This document shows, in pieces, positions 1 through 9,111 of a stretch of DNA of 64,000 nt. Position 1 is the stretch's first letter, and each line of letters starts with the position of its first letter. The DNA is from Streptomyces sp. NBC_01750. GTDB lineage: Bacteria; Actinomycetota; Actinomycetes; Streptomycetales; Streptomycetaceae. The stretch spans positions 1,178,001 to 1,242,000 of the forward strand of contig NZ_CP109137.1 of the NCBI RefSeq assembly GCF_035918095.1. Reading direction: 5' to 3'. Position numbers and translations under genes: made by a program. The notes below the pieces were generated by a model. It made no database searches. It saw nothing but the letters and a program-made list of their open reading frames with translations, and was not told the origin of the DNA.

Positions 1-2082
1 CCCGAGCTGATCGATCTGCGGATCGTCACGCGCTCCGCGGCCGGTCTGGAGGTGCGCGGTGCGGCCCGTCCCACCGTCCGCCGCTGCACCGTCGACAATC
101 CGGCGGGCGTCGGAATCGCCGTACTGGACGGCGCAGGCGGCGTGTTCGAGGAGTGTGAGGTGGTGGCGGCCGGCCAGTCGGGCGTCTCCGTGCGCGGCGG
201 CGGCCATCCGCGGCTGGAGCGCTGCCGGGTGCACCACGCCTCGGGCGCGGGCCTGTCCGTCACCGGCGAGGGCAGTGGCCTCGAGGCCATCGGCTGCGAG
301 GTGTACGAGATCAAGGGCGCCGGTGTGCAGATCGCCGCGCGCGCCTCGGCGCATCTCTCCGACTCCACCGTGCACCGCACTTCGGCCGACGGCATCACCC
401 TCGACACCGACGCCGTGCTGACCCTCTCCGACTGCGACATCTACGAGATCCCCGAGAACGCGGTCGATCTGCGCTCACGGTCCGTACTGACCCTCACCCG
501 GACCACGGTGCGCCGCTTCGGGCGCAATGGCCTGTCCGTCTGGGACCCGGGCACGCGCGTGGACGCCAACCAGTGCGAGATCCACGACAGTACGGGCGAC
601 TACCCGGCCGTGTGGGTCAGCGACGGAGCGACCGCCGTCCTCGACTCGTGCCGCGTCCACGACGTCCCGGACGCGCTCTTCGTCCTCGACCGCGGCTCGC
701 GCGTCGATGTCGTCGACAGCGATCTCTCGCAGGTCCGCAACACCGCGGTGTCGGTGAGCGACGGCGCGACGGCGCAGCTCGACGACTGCCGGATCCGGGA
801 AGCCTCCACCGGCGCCTGGTTCCGCGACCACGGCAGTGGCGGCACACTGAACGGCTGCACCATCGACGCCGCGCAGACCGGCGTGATCGTCACCAAGGGC
901 GCCGATCCGGTGATCGAGCGATGCACGGTCACTTCGCCGGCCGAGGCCGGCTTCTATGTCTCGGCGGAGGGCCGGGGCACCTTCCGCGGCTGCCGGGTCA
1001 CGGGCAGCGGCGGCTACGGCTTCCACGTGATGGAAGGCTGCCGTACGACACTGAGTCGCTGCCGGACCGAGCGCTGTGCGCGTGGTGGTTACGAGTTGGG
1101 CGAGGACGACGGTCAGGTCGTCGAGGACTGCACCAGTGACGAGAGCGGCGTACGGTCCAAGGGCGAGCAGACCACGGCCGTGCTGACCGCGGCCCAGTCC
1201 CCCGGGCTGCTCTCCGCGGTCCCCGGACAGCGCCCCGCCGAGGCCGGGCCGGCCTCGGCCGCGGAGCCCGTACGCACCTCCGTCGCCGTCCTCGGTGAAC
1301 TGGACGCGCTGGTCGGCCTGGACAGCGTCAAACGCGAGGTCCGCACGCTCACCAACATGATCGAGGTCGGCAGGCGCCGCCAGGAGGCGGGCCTGAAGGC
1401 CGCCTCCGTCCGCCGCCATCTGGTCTTCACCGGCTCACCCGGCACCGGAAAGACGACCGTGGCCCGGCTCTACGGCGAGATCCTGGCCTCCCTCGGAGTT
1501 CTGGAGCGCGGCCATCTCGTCGAGGTCTCCCGGGTGGACCTGGTCGGCGAGCACATCGGCTCCACCGCGATCCGCACCCAGGAGGCCTTCGACCGGGCGC
1601 GCGGCGGGGTGCTCTTCATCGACGAGGCCTATGCCCTGTCCCCCGAGGACTCCGGTCGGGACTTCGGCAAGGAGGCCATCGACACACTGGTGAAGCTGAT
1701 GGAGGACCACCGGGAGGCGGTGGTGGTGATCGTCGCCGGCTACACCGCGGAGATGGAGCGGTTCCTTTCGGTCAACCCCGGTGTGGCGTCCCGTTTCTCA
1801 CGGACCATCACCTTCAGTGACTATATGCCCGAGGAGCTGCTGCGGATCGTGGAGCAGCAGGCCGATGACCATGAGTACCGGCTGGGCACGGGCACGGGTG
1901 AGGCACTGCTGAAGTACTTCACCGTGCTGCCCAAGGGGCCCGCGTTCGGCAACGGCCGTACCGCGCGCCAGACTTTCGAGTCGATGGTCGAGCGGCACGC
2001 GGGCCGGGTCGCGGAACTCACCGAGGCGAACACCGACGACCTGACGCTGCTGTACCCGGACGATCTGCCGGATCTGCCCTGA
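1..2082 (+). CDS. Beta-helix repeat protein fused to CbxX/CfxQ-type AAA ATPase (5' end outside window)
   Basis: The frame is open from base 1, so the true start lies upstream; about 693 residues are visible. The first ~380 residues are short degenerate repeats rich in Gly, Cys and Asp (recurring C-x-I/V-x-D/E patterns), typical of right-handed parallel beta-helices. The C-terminal ~280 residues are an AAA ATPase of the CbxX/CfxQ (EccA-like) class: Walker [10 protein letters not shown] (near base 1434) and Walker [12 protein letters not shown] (near 1609), followed by sensor and arginine-finger-like segments. The family makes hexameric remodelling ATPases; the beta-helix presumably recognises a partner, which is inference. 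No type VII secretion genes are visible beside it. The gene is followed by a convergent membrane hydrolase gene. Confidence 0.85.
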   Translation, partial: PELIDLRIVTRSAAGLEVRGAARPTVRRCTVDNPAGVGIAVLDGAGGVFEECEVVAAGQSGVSVRGGGHPRLERCRVHHASGAGLSVTGEGSGLEAIGCEVYEIKGAGVQIAARASAHLSDSTVHRTSADGITLDTDAVLTLSDCDIYEIPENAVDLRSRSVLTLTRTTVRRFGRNGLSVWDPGTRVDANQCEIHDSTGDYPAVWVSDGATAVLDSCRVHDVPDALFVLDRGSRVDVVDSDLSQVRNTAVSVSDGATAQLDDCRIREASTGAWFRDHGSGGTLNGCTIDAAQTGVIVTKGADPVIERCTVTSPAEAGFYVSAEGRGTFRGCRVTGSGGYGFHVMEGCRTTLSRCRTERCARGGYELGEDDGQVVEDCTSDESGVRSKGEQTTAVLTAAQSPGLLSAVPGQRPAEAGPASAAEPVRTSVAVLGELDALVGLDSVKREVRTLTNMIEVGRRRQEAGLKAASVRRHLVFTGSPGTGKTTVARLYGEILASLGVLERGHLVEVSRVDLVGEHIGSTAIRTQEAFDRARGGVLFIDEAYALSPEDSGRDFGKEAIDTLVKLMEDHREAVVVIVAGYTAEMERFLSVNPGVASRFSRTITFSDYMPEELLRIVEQQADDHEYRLGTGTGEALLKYFTVLPKGPAFGNGRTARQTFESMVERHAGRVAELTEANTDDLTLLYPDDLPDLP

Positions 2083-2092
2083 CCCGGGCCGG

Positions 2093-2131
2093 ACTTCCCG
2101 GCCTCGCGCCGCACTTCCCGGCCTCGCGCCG
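2093..2131. repeat. Two tandem copies of a 19-bp GC-rich unit
   Basis: ACTTCCCGGCCTCGCGCCG occurs at 2093-2111 and again at 2113-2131, a 20-bp period, in the convergent gap between the AAA gene and the membrane hydrolase gene. Two copies only; most likely replication slippage in low-complexity spacer. I see no terminator-like hairpin in it. Confidence 0.8.
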
Positions 2132-2198
2132 GTCCGCCCTGGCCCGGCCGGACCGCTCGGTACCACCCCGGCTGCTCGGTGCCACCCGTACCCCGCGC

Positions 2199-4550
2199 TT
2201 ACCCCGAACTGCCCCGCACCTGCCGCGGAACGGCCGGGCTGAGCCGGTCGAGGAGCTCCCTGCGTTCCGTGGCGAAGGCCGGGTCGGCCTGGTAGTCGGA
2301 GTGCCCGAGGATCGGTTCCGGCAGCGGGTGGCGCCCCGAACGTCCGTACACCACAGGGTCTTTGAGCGCGTCCCGGTCCACCTCGGGATGGTCTCCCTCG
2401 GCGGGGATCAGCACCGGCCCGCCGATCGGATCGGTGCGCCGCCACAGATTGCGCCAGCAGTGCACCTCGCTGCGGAGTTCGCTCAGGGCGACGGGCCCGA
2501 AGTACCCGGGGAACCACCGCCCGTACAGCCGCTCCAGCGGGGATCCGTACGTCAGCAGCGCCACGCGGCGACGGGTGGCCGCCGGCAGCTGCCAGACGGC
2601 GGCCGCGGCGAGCACACTGCCCTGCGAGTGACCCGAGATGACGAGCCGCCGCCCGGCGGTCTCCGCGGTCCAGGTGCACATCCGCCAGGTCAGATCGGGC
2701 ACGGCACGCTCCGCGTAACAAGGAGGCGCGAAGGGATGTGCGGCGCGCGGCCAGAAAGTGCCGACGTCCCAGAGGATGCCGATGGTGCGCCGGGCCGAGG
2801 CGTCGCGGTAGGCGCGGCGGCCCCAGGTGACGAAGAGTATGAAACCTAAGCCGATCAGCCAGGAGCCGATCCCCTGCGCTGTCTCCGCAGCGGACGCCAC
2901 GAAGTCATGGCTGTCGCCGAACGCCTCGCCCGGTACCTCACCGCTCGCCCACGCGCCCGCGACCGCGCCGGCACCCAGGACAAGGGTGGCGCCGGAGACG
3001 ATGCCGACGATCCAGGGGGCGACATCGGTGAGGGCGGCGCGGGCCCGAGTGCCCGCTATGCGCCTCGTACGGACGGAATCCGGGCGCCCCTCCACGTAGT
3101 CCGCCTCGACCGGTTCCGCGAGTCGGCGGGCGGTCAGCCAGGTCCGCACGGCAAGGACGACGGCCGGGCCCAACAGGACGATCAGCAGCACCGGAATGAC
3201 GGAGGCCTGCCAGCTCAGCAGCACCGGTGGCCCTGGGATGGAGCCCTCGCCGTCCATGCCCGGAGTGCCGGGCCCGTCGAGCCAGTCGGCGACGCGCTGG
3301 GCCACGCCGCCGGTCATCACCCCTCCCAGGGCGCAGGCGAGCATCGCGACGGCGGGCCCGCCGAGGCCCGCCAGAGCCGTACGCACATGGGGCGCACGAC
3401 GGTGGAGCAGGCAGGCGGCGACGGCGAGTGCGATGACCAGGGCGCCCTGGGCGAGTGCGATGACGCGGAAGGTGACATCGCCGGGGAGGGTGGCGGTGGA
3501 GACCCAGTCGGGGCGGGACCAGCAGGCGTAGAGCATCGAGAGGCCGAGCAGCGCGAGCGCGGCGCCGGGCAGACAGCGGACGGCCGCACGGTCGAGGCGG
3601 GCGTCGATCCGCTGCTCGCTGCGGCCTCTGCGGTAGACCACCCACACCACAGCCGAGCCGCCCGCGAGGAGAGCTGCCTCGAGGAGCCGGCCGCAGATCT
3701 CCAGCGGGGCGCTGGCGGCGCCCCTGTCGTGACGGGCGGCGGCCCCGGCGACCGCGGCGGCGACGGTCAGGAAACCGGCCGCCGTGTGCGCGGCGCGAAG
3801 CCGGGCGACGAGCCGGCGGCCGTACCAGAAGCCCGGCCTGCCGAGGGCGGGCCGCACGGTCTGCTTCTTCGGCCCCTCGGACTCCTCCTCGTCGTCCTCG
3901 GTGGCCCCGTCCCCTTCCGGCCCGTCCGCGCCGGTCGGCGGCCGCTGGGACTCGTACGCGCTCCAGGTGCGGTTGGAGAGGTACCAGAGCAGGCCGACGA
4001 GCGCGGCCGGCACCACCGCGGCGAGCGAAAGGCGTCGGCCGGGATGCGACCACCAGCCCTGCTGAGCGCTCGACATGAAGCCGAGCCAGGACCTGTCCCG
4101 GGTGCATGCGGGCGAGCCGGCGCACTGCCATGCCACCAGGTCGAGCGCGACCTCGCAGGCGGCGGCCGTCAGCAGCACGGTGAGGCTGAGTGCGACGAGC
4201 CGCACCAGCACTCCGTACAGCCGTGTGGTTCCTGAGCGGCCCTTGGCCCGGGGACGCATCCAGTGCGCGAGGTTGACGACCATGAAGGGGAGCAGCAGCA
4301 GCCACAGGGCCCGTGCGCCGTTGCCCGAGGTGAGGTTGGACCAGCAGTACGCCTCCGGAATGGGCCGGTCCTGATAGCGCTCGGGGTGGAGTTCCGCCTC
4401 CGCGTCCTCGGTGCGGCGGAACACCGCGGCCTTCTCGTCACCGGTGATCCGGACCGTTCTGGGGTCGCCGAGCATGTCCTGCGGGGTGGCTCCGCCGACG
4501 CCGTGGACGAGCAGCTCGAGCGCGTGCGGGACCGGTGTGCCAGGGGACAC
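2199..4550 (-). CDS. Large integral-membrane alpha/beta-hydrolase (lipase-like)
   Basis: A 783-residue protein. Near the N-terminus it carries ELLVHGVGG, the oxyanion-region motif of lipase-like hydrolases; near the C-terminus (about residue 650) it has GHSQGS, a nucleophile elbow with the catalytic serine. Between them lie roughly eight hydrophobic segments separated by charged loops, including an acidic stretch (TEDDEEES). The catalytic domain is therefore split by, or wrapped around, a membrane module. The GTG start is chosen because the hydrolase motif begins right after it and GAGAGAG precedes it; the open frame continues far upstream but only as antisense of the DeoR gene. Substrate is unknown; a membrane lipid esterase is possible. 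Related proteins occur in other Streptomyces, without a function I can name. Confidence 0.8.
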   Translation of the reverse strand: MSPGTPVPHALELLVHGVGGATPQDMLGDPRTVRITGDEKAAVFRRTEDAEAELHPERYQDRPIPEAYCWSNLTSGNGARALWLLLLPFMVVNLAHWMRPRAKGRSGTTRLYGVLVRLVALSLTVLLTAAACEVALDLVAWQCAGSPACTRDRSWLGFMSSAQQGWWSHPGRRLSLAAVVPAALVGLLWYLSNRTWSAYESQRPPTGADGPEGDGATEDDEEESEGPKKQTVRPALGRPGFWYGRRLVARLRAAHTAAGFLTVAAAVAGAAARHDRGAASAPLEICGRLLEAALLAGGSAVVWVVYRRGRSEQRIDARLDRAAVRCLPGAALALLGLSMLYACWSRPDWVSTATLPGDVTFRVIALAQGALVIALAVAACLLHRRAPHVRTALAGLGGPAVAMLACALGGVMTGGVAQRVADWLDGPGTPGMDGEGSIPGPPVLLSWQASVIPVLLIVLLGPAVVLAVRTWLTARRLAEPVEADYVEGRPDSVRTRRIAGTRARAALTDVAPWIVGIVSGATLVLGAGAVAGAWASGEVPGEAFGDSHDFVASAAETAQGIGSWLIGLGFILFVTWGRRAYRDASARRTIGILWDVGTFWPRAAHPFAPPCYAERAVPDLTWRMCTWTAETAGRRLVISGHSQGSVLAAAAVWQLPAATRRRVALLTYGSPLERLYGRWFPGYFGPVALSELRSEVHCWRNLWRRTDPIGGPVLIPAEGDHPEVDRDALKDPVVYGRSGRHPLPEPILGHSDYQADPAFATERRELLDRLSPAVPRQVRGSSG

Positions 4551-4748
4551 TTCTGTGACTCTCTCTCGATGGGAGGATCGGTCGGCGCGGGGTCGCGCGG
4601 CGGTGCAGGACCAGAATCCCGGATCAAGGCTGTCCGCCGCACGGCTCTCACGGAATCTCCTCGAGCCGTGTTCCGCCGGGCCCGTGCGAGGATGAGAAAC
4701 CCTTGGTGGCAGGCGGTGGACGACGACATGGAAGGACCGGCCCCGGCA

Positions 4749-5594
4749 GTGAGCGACAACCAGAACCTGCTCGCGGAGCAGCGGCGTGCCCTGATCCTCG
4801 ACGAGGTGCGCAGGCGCGGCGGAGTACGGGTCAATGAGCTCACCCGCAAGCTCAATGTCTCCGATATGACCGTGCGCCGGGATCTGGACGCCCTGGCCCG
4901 GCAGGGGGTCGTCGAGAAGGTCCACGGCGGCGCGGTGCCGGTGGTCGAGGCGAGCACGCACGAGCCGGGCTTCGAGGCCAAGTCGGCGCTGGAGCTGAGC
5001 GCCAAGGAGGACATCGCACGGGCGGCGGCGCGTATGGCGGTGCCCGGCAGCGCGATCGCGCTCTCCGGTGGGACCACGACCTATGCTCTGGCGCACCATC
5101 TGCTGGAGGTGCCGGATCTGACGGTGGTCACCAACTCGGTGCGGGTCGCGGATGTTTTCCACGCGGCGCAGCGGGCGGGTGCGGCGGGCAGTCAGCGTCC
5201 GGGTGCGGCCACGGTGGTCCTGACCGGCGGGGTACGTACTCCGTCCGACTCGCTGGTCGGACCGGTGGCCGACCAGGCGATCCGCTCGTTGCACTTCGAT
5301 GTGCTCTTCCTCGGCGTGCACGGAATCTCGGTGGAGGCCGGGCTCTCCACACCGAATCTGGCGGAGGCCGAGACAAACCGCCGGTTTGTGCAGGCCGCGC
5401 GCCGGGTGGTGGTGGTTGCCGACCACACCAAGTGGGGGACGGTAGGCCTCAGTTCCTTCGCGCGGCTGGCAGAGGTCGACACTCTGGTGACGGACGCGGG
5501 GCTGTCTGCCGAGGCACGCGAACAGATCGCGGAACATCTGCCGGGGCTGGTCGTGGCGGGCGGTCCGGACAGCGCCGGCGGGCAGGACGGCTGA
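4749..5594 (+). CDS. DeoR/GlpR-family transcriptional regulator
   Basis: 281 residues from the GTG start. An N-terminal winged helix of DeoR type is clear: AEQRRALILDEVRRRGGVRVNEL followed by the recognition helix region VSDMTVRRDLDALARQG, then the family's GGAV motif. The rest is a DeoRC sugar-phosphate sensor domain with SGGTTTYALA and a TNS motif (VVTNSVRVA). Members repress sugar or nucleoside catabolic operons and respond to phosphorylated sugars. No catabolic gene is adjacent, so the target is not evident. GGAAGGA lies about 12 bases before this GTG; an ATG 20 bases upstream (4729) is the alternative start. It is followed after 6 bases by an SRPBCC gene, suggesting cotranscription. Confidence 0.92.
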   Translation: MSDNQNLLAEQRRALILDEVRRRGGVRVNELTRKLNVSDMTVRRDLDALARQGVVEKVHGGAVPVVEASTHEPGFEAKSALELSAKEDIARAAARMAVPGSAIALSGGTTTYALAHHLLEVPDLTVVTNSVRVADVFHAAQRAGAAGSQRPGAATVVLTGGVRTPSDSLVGPVADQAIRSLHFDVLFLGVHGISVEAGLSTPNLAEAETNRRFVQAARRVVVVADHTKWGTVGLSSFARLAEVDTLVTDAGLSAEAREQIAEHLPGLVVAGGPDSAGGQDG

Positions 5595-5600
5595 CGCCGG

Positions 5601-6050
5601 GTGGCCGTCATCCGGATCACGCGGCCAGTCCCGCGGCCCGCCGAGGAGATCTGGCCGCGCGTCACCGACTGGCCCGCGCATGCCGCGCAGGTGCCGCTGA
5701 CGTCGATCACTGTGGTCACACCGCCTCCCCCGGGCGTGGGGACGGTGTTCGTCGCGCGGACCGGGCTGGGCCGCGTCGGCTTCGACGATCCGATGGAGGT
5801 GGTCCGCTGGGAGCCGCCCGTGGAGGGCGGGACCGGACGCCTTCGACTGGAGAAGCGCGGCCGGGTCATCAGGGGCTGGGCCGAGATCGAGGTGCGCCCG
5901 GAAGGTTCGGGCTCCGTGGTGGTCTGGGTGGAGGAGCTGTGGATCCGCCTGCTGCCGCGGCTGTTCGATCCGCTCGTCCGCCGGGTGGGCCGGCTGGTGT
6001 TCGGCCGTGCGCTGGACGGACTTCTCGCGGGGCGCGCGAGAAGTCGGTGA
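5601..6050 (+). CDS. SRPBCC (START-like) family protein
   Basis: 149 residues, GTG start 6 bases after the DeoR stop codon. The pattern ITRPVPRPAEEIWPRVTDWPAHAAQVPLTS is the first strand and helix of the SRPBCC fold, and the alternating strands plus long C-terminal helix fit polyketide cyclase/dehydrase-type members. These bind hydrophobic ligands in a deep cavity; a substrate cannot be read from the sequence. The next gene encodes a second SRPBCC protein. Confidence 0.82.
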   Translation: MAVIRITRPVPRPAEEIWPRVTDWPAHAAQVPLTSITVVTPPPPGVGTVFVARTGLGRVGFDDPMEVVRWEPPVEGGTGRLRLEKRGRVIRGWAEIEVRPEGSGSVVVWVEELWIRLLPRLFDPLVRRVGRLVFGRALDGLLAGRARSR

Positions 6051-6137
6051 AACCGGAGGCGGCTACGGACAACTGACGGCCCGCCAGCTATGGTGTGCGG
6101 GCCCCGCTCCACCCCTCCCAGCTGGAGGTACGGTCCC

Positions 6138-6620
6138 ATGGCACGCCGACTGAGCCCTGTGGAGCTCGAATTCGTCGAGTCCGCCCCGCTGCGTCTGGTC
6201 TTCTCGGCCGAGGTGACGGCCTCCCCGGGGGCGGTGTACCGGGCGCTCGCCGAGGATGCGGCGGGCTGGCCCTCCTGGTTCACCGCCGTCACCTCGGCCA
6301 CGTCAACCGGCGGAGGCGCGGGCCGCGAGATCAGGCTCAGGGGCGGCATCTTCTTCGCCGAGAAGATCATGGCGGCCGAGCCGGACGAGCGCTTCGCGTA
6401 CCGTGCCGACGAGACCAACGCCCCCGGTCTGCGCGCCCTGTTGGAGGAGTGGCGCCTGACGCCCACCGCTACCGGCACCCGGGTGCGGTGGACCTTCGCG
6501 GCGGACGCGCCCGCACCCATGCGTATCGCTCTGCGGCTGGGCCGGGCGGGCCTGGGTGCCTCGTTCCGGGGCGCGGTGCGCCATCTGGACCGCCGGCTCG
6601 CGCGGTCCGGCGCGCAGTAG
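6138..6620 (+). CDS. SRPBCC family protein, second of a pair
   Basis: 160 residues. The start at 6138 is fixed by GGAGGT eight bases upstream; the open frame extends further but without a ribosome site. LRLVFSAEVTASPGAVYRALAEDAAGWPSW is the SRPBCC opening, and the C-terminal helix (GAVRHLDRRLA) closes the ligand cavity. It follows another SRPBCC gene by 87 bases on the same strand, but the two proteins are only distantly alike, so this is not a recent tandem duplication. Confidence 0.85.
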   Translation: MARRLSPVELEFVESAPLRLVFSAEVTASPGAVYRALAEDAAGWPSWFTAVTSATSTGGGAGREIRLRGGIFFAEKIMAAEPDERFAYRADETNAPGLRALLEEWRLTPTATGTRVRWTFAADAPAPMRIALRLGRAGLGASFRGAVRHLDRRLARSGAQ

Positions 6621-6716
6621 AGCTCACCCGGTCCGCCGCGCAGCGGCGCTCGCGCCTTCCATGCCCGCCCGGTCCGCGGTAGTGCTCGCCGGTCCGCCGC
6701 GCAGTGGCCGCGGTGG

Positions 6717-7850
6717 TCAGCCGGGCCAGACGCCGGTGGTGAGGAACTCCTCGATGGTCGCGCTGTACGGGGCGATGTCGAGGCCCTGCTCGTCCAGCCA
6801 CGCGTCGGAGTAGTACTTGTCGAGATAGCGATCCCCCGGGTCGCAGATCAGGGTGACGACGCTGCCCTTCTGCCCGTTGGCCACCATCTCGGCGATGATC
6901 TTCAGCGCGCTCCACAGGCCGGTTCCGGTGGAGCCGCCCGCCTTGCGGCCGATGGCCTTGTCCAGGGCTCGCACGGCGGCGACGCTCGCCGCGTCGGGCA
7001 CCTTCATCATCCGGTCGATGGCGCCGGGCACGAAGCTCGGTTCCATGCGCGGCCGGCCGATGCCCTCGATACGGGAGCTGCAGTCGCTGTCGGCGAGAGG
7101 GTCACCCTGGGTCCAGCCGTCGAAGAAGCAGGAGTTCTCCGGGTCGGGGACACAGACACGGGTGTCGTGCTGCATGTAGTGGACGTAGCGGGCGATGGTC
7201 GCCGAGGTGCCGCCGGTGCCGGCCGTCGCGACGATCCAGGCGGGCTCCGGATACCGCTCCAACCGCAGCTGCTGGTACATCGATTCGGCGATGTTGTTGT
7301 TGCCGCGCCAGTCGGTGGCCCGCTCCGCGTAGGTGAACTGGTCCATGTAGTGGCCGCCGGTCCGTTCCGCGAGTGCGGCCGACTCCTGGTACATCTTCCG
7401 CGAGTCGTCCACGAAGTGGCACTGCCCGCCGTGGAATTCGATCAGCCGGCACTTCTCGGCGCTCGTGGTGCGCGGCATCACGGCGATGAACGGGACACCG
7501 ATCAGCTTGGCGAAGTACGCCTCGGAGACAGCGGTCGAGCCGCTGGACGCCTCGATGACAGGCTTGCCCGGCCGGATCCAGCCATTGCACAGGCCGTAGA
7601 GGAACAGCGACCTGGCGAGCCGGTGCTTGAGGCTGCCGGTCGGATGGGTGGACTCGTCCTTGAGGTAGAGATCGATGCCCCACTCCTCGGGCAGCGGGAA
7701 TCGCAGCAGGTGGGTGTCGGCGGAACGGTTGGCGTCGGCCTGCACCTTGCGCACCGCCTCCTTCAGCCATGCCCGGTAAACCGGATCGGTGCGGTCCACA
7801 TCGATGGTGGCAATCGCCTCACCCGCCACTGGCTTCTCACTCGTGCTCAT
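6717..7850 (-). CDS. cds1: PLP-dependent cysteine synthase-fold enzyme, Cds1-type L-cysteine desulfhydrase
   Basis: 377 residues. The PLP-binding lysine sits in [31 protein letters not shown] is the substrate loop, and the glycine-rich phosphate-binding site is [14 protein letters not shown]. Length and the long insert with [10 protein letters not shown] match actinobacterial Cds1 (Mycobacterium tuberculosis Rv3684 type), which degrades L-cysteine to sulfide, pyruvate and ammonia, rather than CysK/CysM (~310 residues). The start at 7850 is favoured by GAGGAA about seven bases upstream; a 398-residue reading from 7913 lacks one. Monocistronic, convergent with the SRPBCC gene. The physiological direction (sulfide production or synthesis) is from the family, not shown here. 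Confidence 0.88.
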   Translation of the reverse strand: MSTSEKPVAGEAIATIDVDRTDPVYRAWLKEAVRKVQADANRSADTHLLRFPLPEEWGIDLYLKDESTHPTGSLKHRLARSLFLYGLCNGWIRPGKPVIEASSGSTAVSEAYFAKLIGVPFIAVMPRTTSAEKCRLIEFHGGQCHFVDDSRKMYQESAALAERTGGHYMDQFTYAERATDWRGNNNIAESMYQQLRLERYPEPAWIVATAGTGGTSATIARYVHYMQHDTRVCVPDPENSCFFDGWTQGDPLADSDCSSRIEGIGRPRMEPSFVPGAIDRMMKVPDAASVAAVRALDKAIGRKAGGSTGTGLWSALKIIAEMVANGQKGSVVTLICDPGDRYLDKYYSDAWLDEQGLDIAPYSATIEEFLTTGVWPG

Positions 7851-8048
7851 GCGCCGTTCCTCGTCCTGTCGAAATGCGGACCCCACTGGCAACAGTAAGC
7901 CCCCCACCTGCACAAACGTTCACTTTGGGAACCCATAGGGGTCACTTGTGGGCCGGGACTTGCGCCGGTAGGACCGTACGTACTGGTGCATGTGGCCGTA
8001 GTTGTGCAGACTGCCAACAGGAAACGGTGCGAAGGGGGCAGCGACACG

Positions 8049-8372
8049 ATGGGGATGGCAGAGCCCGAATTCAGCGCTACAGGCGTACGGATCGAGCGCT
8101 GGCCACGCTCACTCACGAGGGCCGGACAAGTGCTGATCAAGGACGGCAGGCTGGCGCTCCTGACCAGCTACGGCCGAGTGATCGAGAGCGCTCCGGTCCG
8201 CGCGGTCAGGGCCGGTAAGCCCTGGTTCGCCGACGATGCGAGCACGGTGGCGACACTCAATGGCAAGCGCTACCGGCTGACGATGGGGCAGCGCAGCCGC
8301 AGGCCGGAGGGCCGGGCAGTGGCCGGGCGCTTCCTGGAAGCGGTGCGCGGGGCCGGCGGCCGTCGGAGCTGA
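8049..8372 (+). CDS. Small conserved hypothetical protein
   Basis: 107 residues from the ATG at 8049, preceded by a GAAGGGGG ribosome site; a second ATG six bases on is possible. The protein is basic with a beta-rich centre (GQVLIKDGRLALLTSYGRVIESAPV) and an arginine-rich C-terminus. This looks like the short Streptomyces proteins with a single PH-like or SH3-like barrel, but I do not recognise a named domain. It is divergent from cds1 across a 198-base gap and upstream of an anti-sigma-type ATPase gene. Confidence 0.7.
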   Translation: MGMAEPEFSATGVRIERWPRSLTRAGQVLIKDGRLALLTSYGRVIESAPVRAVRAGKPWFADDASTVATLNGKRYRLTMGQRSRRPEGRAVAGRFLEAVRGAGGRRS

Positions 8373-8552
8373 GAGTAGTCACCCGGGTGCTGCAAGTTGC
8401 GGAGCCGTGGTCGGTGGTTCACGCTTGTCTCACATCACTCAGGGTGCACCGGCGGTAACGCTGTGATCCAGCCCGCCGGACAAATCAGCAGCCAGCCAAC
8501 TGCTGGATCCGATCTTCGTCTTCTTCCGGACCTCATTCGGGGAGTCGCAGCC

Positions 8553-9086
8553 GTGATCAGCCAGCCAAGCAGGCACTGCACGGTGGAGCTCCAGGCCCTG
8601 CCGTCGCGGATCGGTCAGGTCCGCAGAATCCTTTCGGCGCAATTGCGCTACTGGCATCTCGATCCCTTGATCGACCAGGCAGCGCTGGGCGTCACCGAGT
8701 TGCTGACCAACGTTCACCGGCACGCCGAGCCGGACAAAATGTGCACGGTGGAGATCGAGTTGCTGCTCGACCGGCTCACGGTCTCTGTCCATGACAACGA
8801 TCCACGTCTCCCGGCAGTGGGGGACGCAGATCTCTTCGCCACTTCCGGGCGCGGGCTCGGGCTGATAGCGGCGGTGAGTGACAGCTGGGGTGTACGACCC
8901 GAGGGCGAGACGGGCAAGATCGTCTGGTTCACGCTCTCCACACCTCCCCCCGCGGTGGCTCTGCCGCCGTATCCGGTGGTGTACGGGTCGACTGCCGACG
9001 AGCCCTTCACCAGTACGGCGAGTTCGGCGACGGCGCAGAACGGGACGCGTCAACGTGCCTCCGCCCGGTCGGCCGTTGCGCGCTGA
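8553..9086 (+). CDS. Anti-sigma-factor-like ATP-binding protein (HATPase_c)
   Basis: 177 residues. The GTG at 8553 has GGGGAG eight bases upstream; the longer frame from 8397 does not. The N box (ALGVTELLTNVHRHA) and the G1 box with ATP-lid glycines (VHDNDPRLP and SGRGLGLIAAVSDSWG) mark a GHKL ATPase of the RsbW/SpoIIAB type without a histidine phosphorylation domain. Streptomyces has dozens of these as anti-sigma or sensory partners. No sigma factor or anti-anti-sigma gene lies next to it, so its partner is elsewhere. The C-terminal 40 residues are low-complexity Ser/Thr/Ala. Confidence 0.88.
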   Translation: MISQPSRHCTVELQALPSRIGQVRRILSAQLRYWHLDPLIDQAALGVTELLTNVHRHAEPDKMCTVEIELLLDRLTVSVHDNDPRLPAVGDADLFATSGRGLGLIAAVSDSWGVRPEGETGKIVWFTLSTPPPAVALPPYPVVYGSTADEPFTSTASSATAQNGTRQRASARSAVAR

Positions 9087-9111
9087 CCGGGCGGACACTT
9101 CGTAACCTCTA

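Noticed and set aside
2093..2131. Tandem repeats as a possible CRISPR or attachment site
   Set aside because: Only two copies of a GC-rich unit with a one-base spacer; no spacers, no integrase, no tRNA nearby.
4551..5681. 5' extension of the membrane hydrolase frame
   Set aside because: Antisense to the DeoR gene; the real start is fixed by the HGVGG motif and ribosome site at 4550.
6600..6716. Repeated CCGGTCCGCCGCGCAG motif after the SRPBCC gene
   Set aside because: Imperfect copies in low-complexity GC-rich spacer; no pairing that forms a convincing hairpin.
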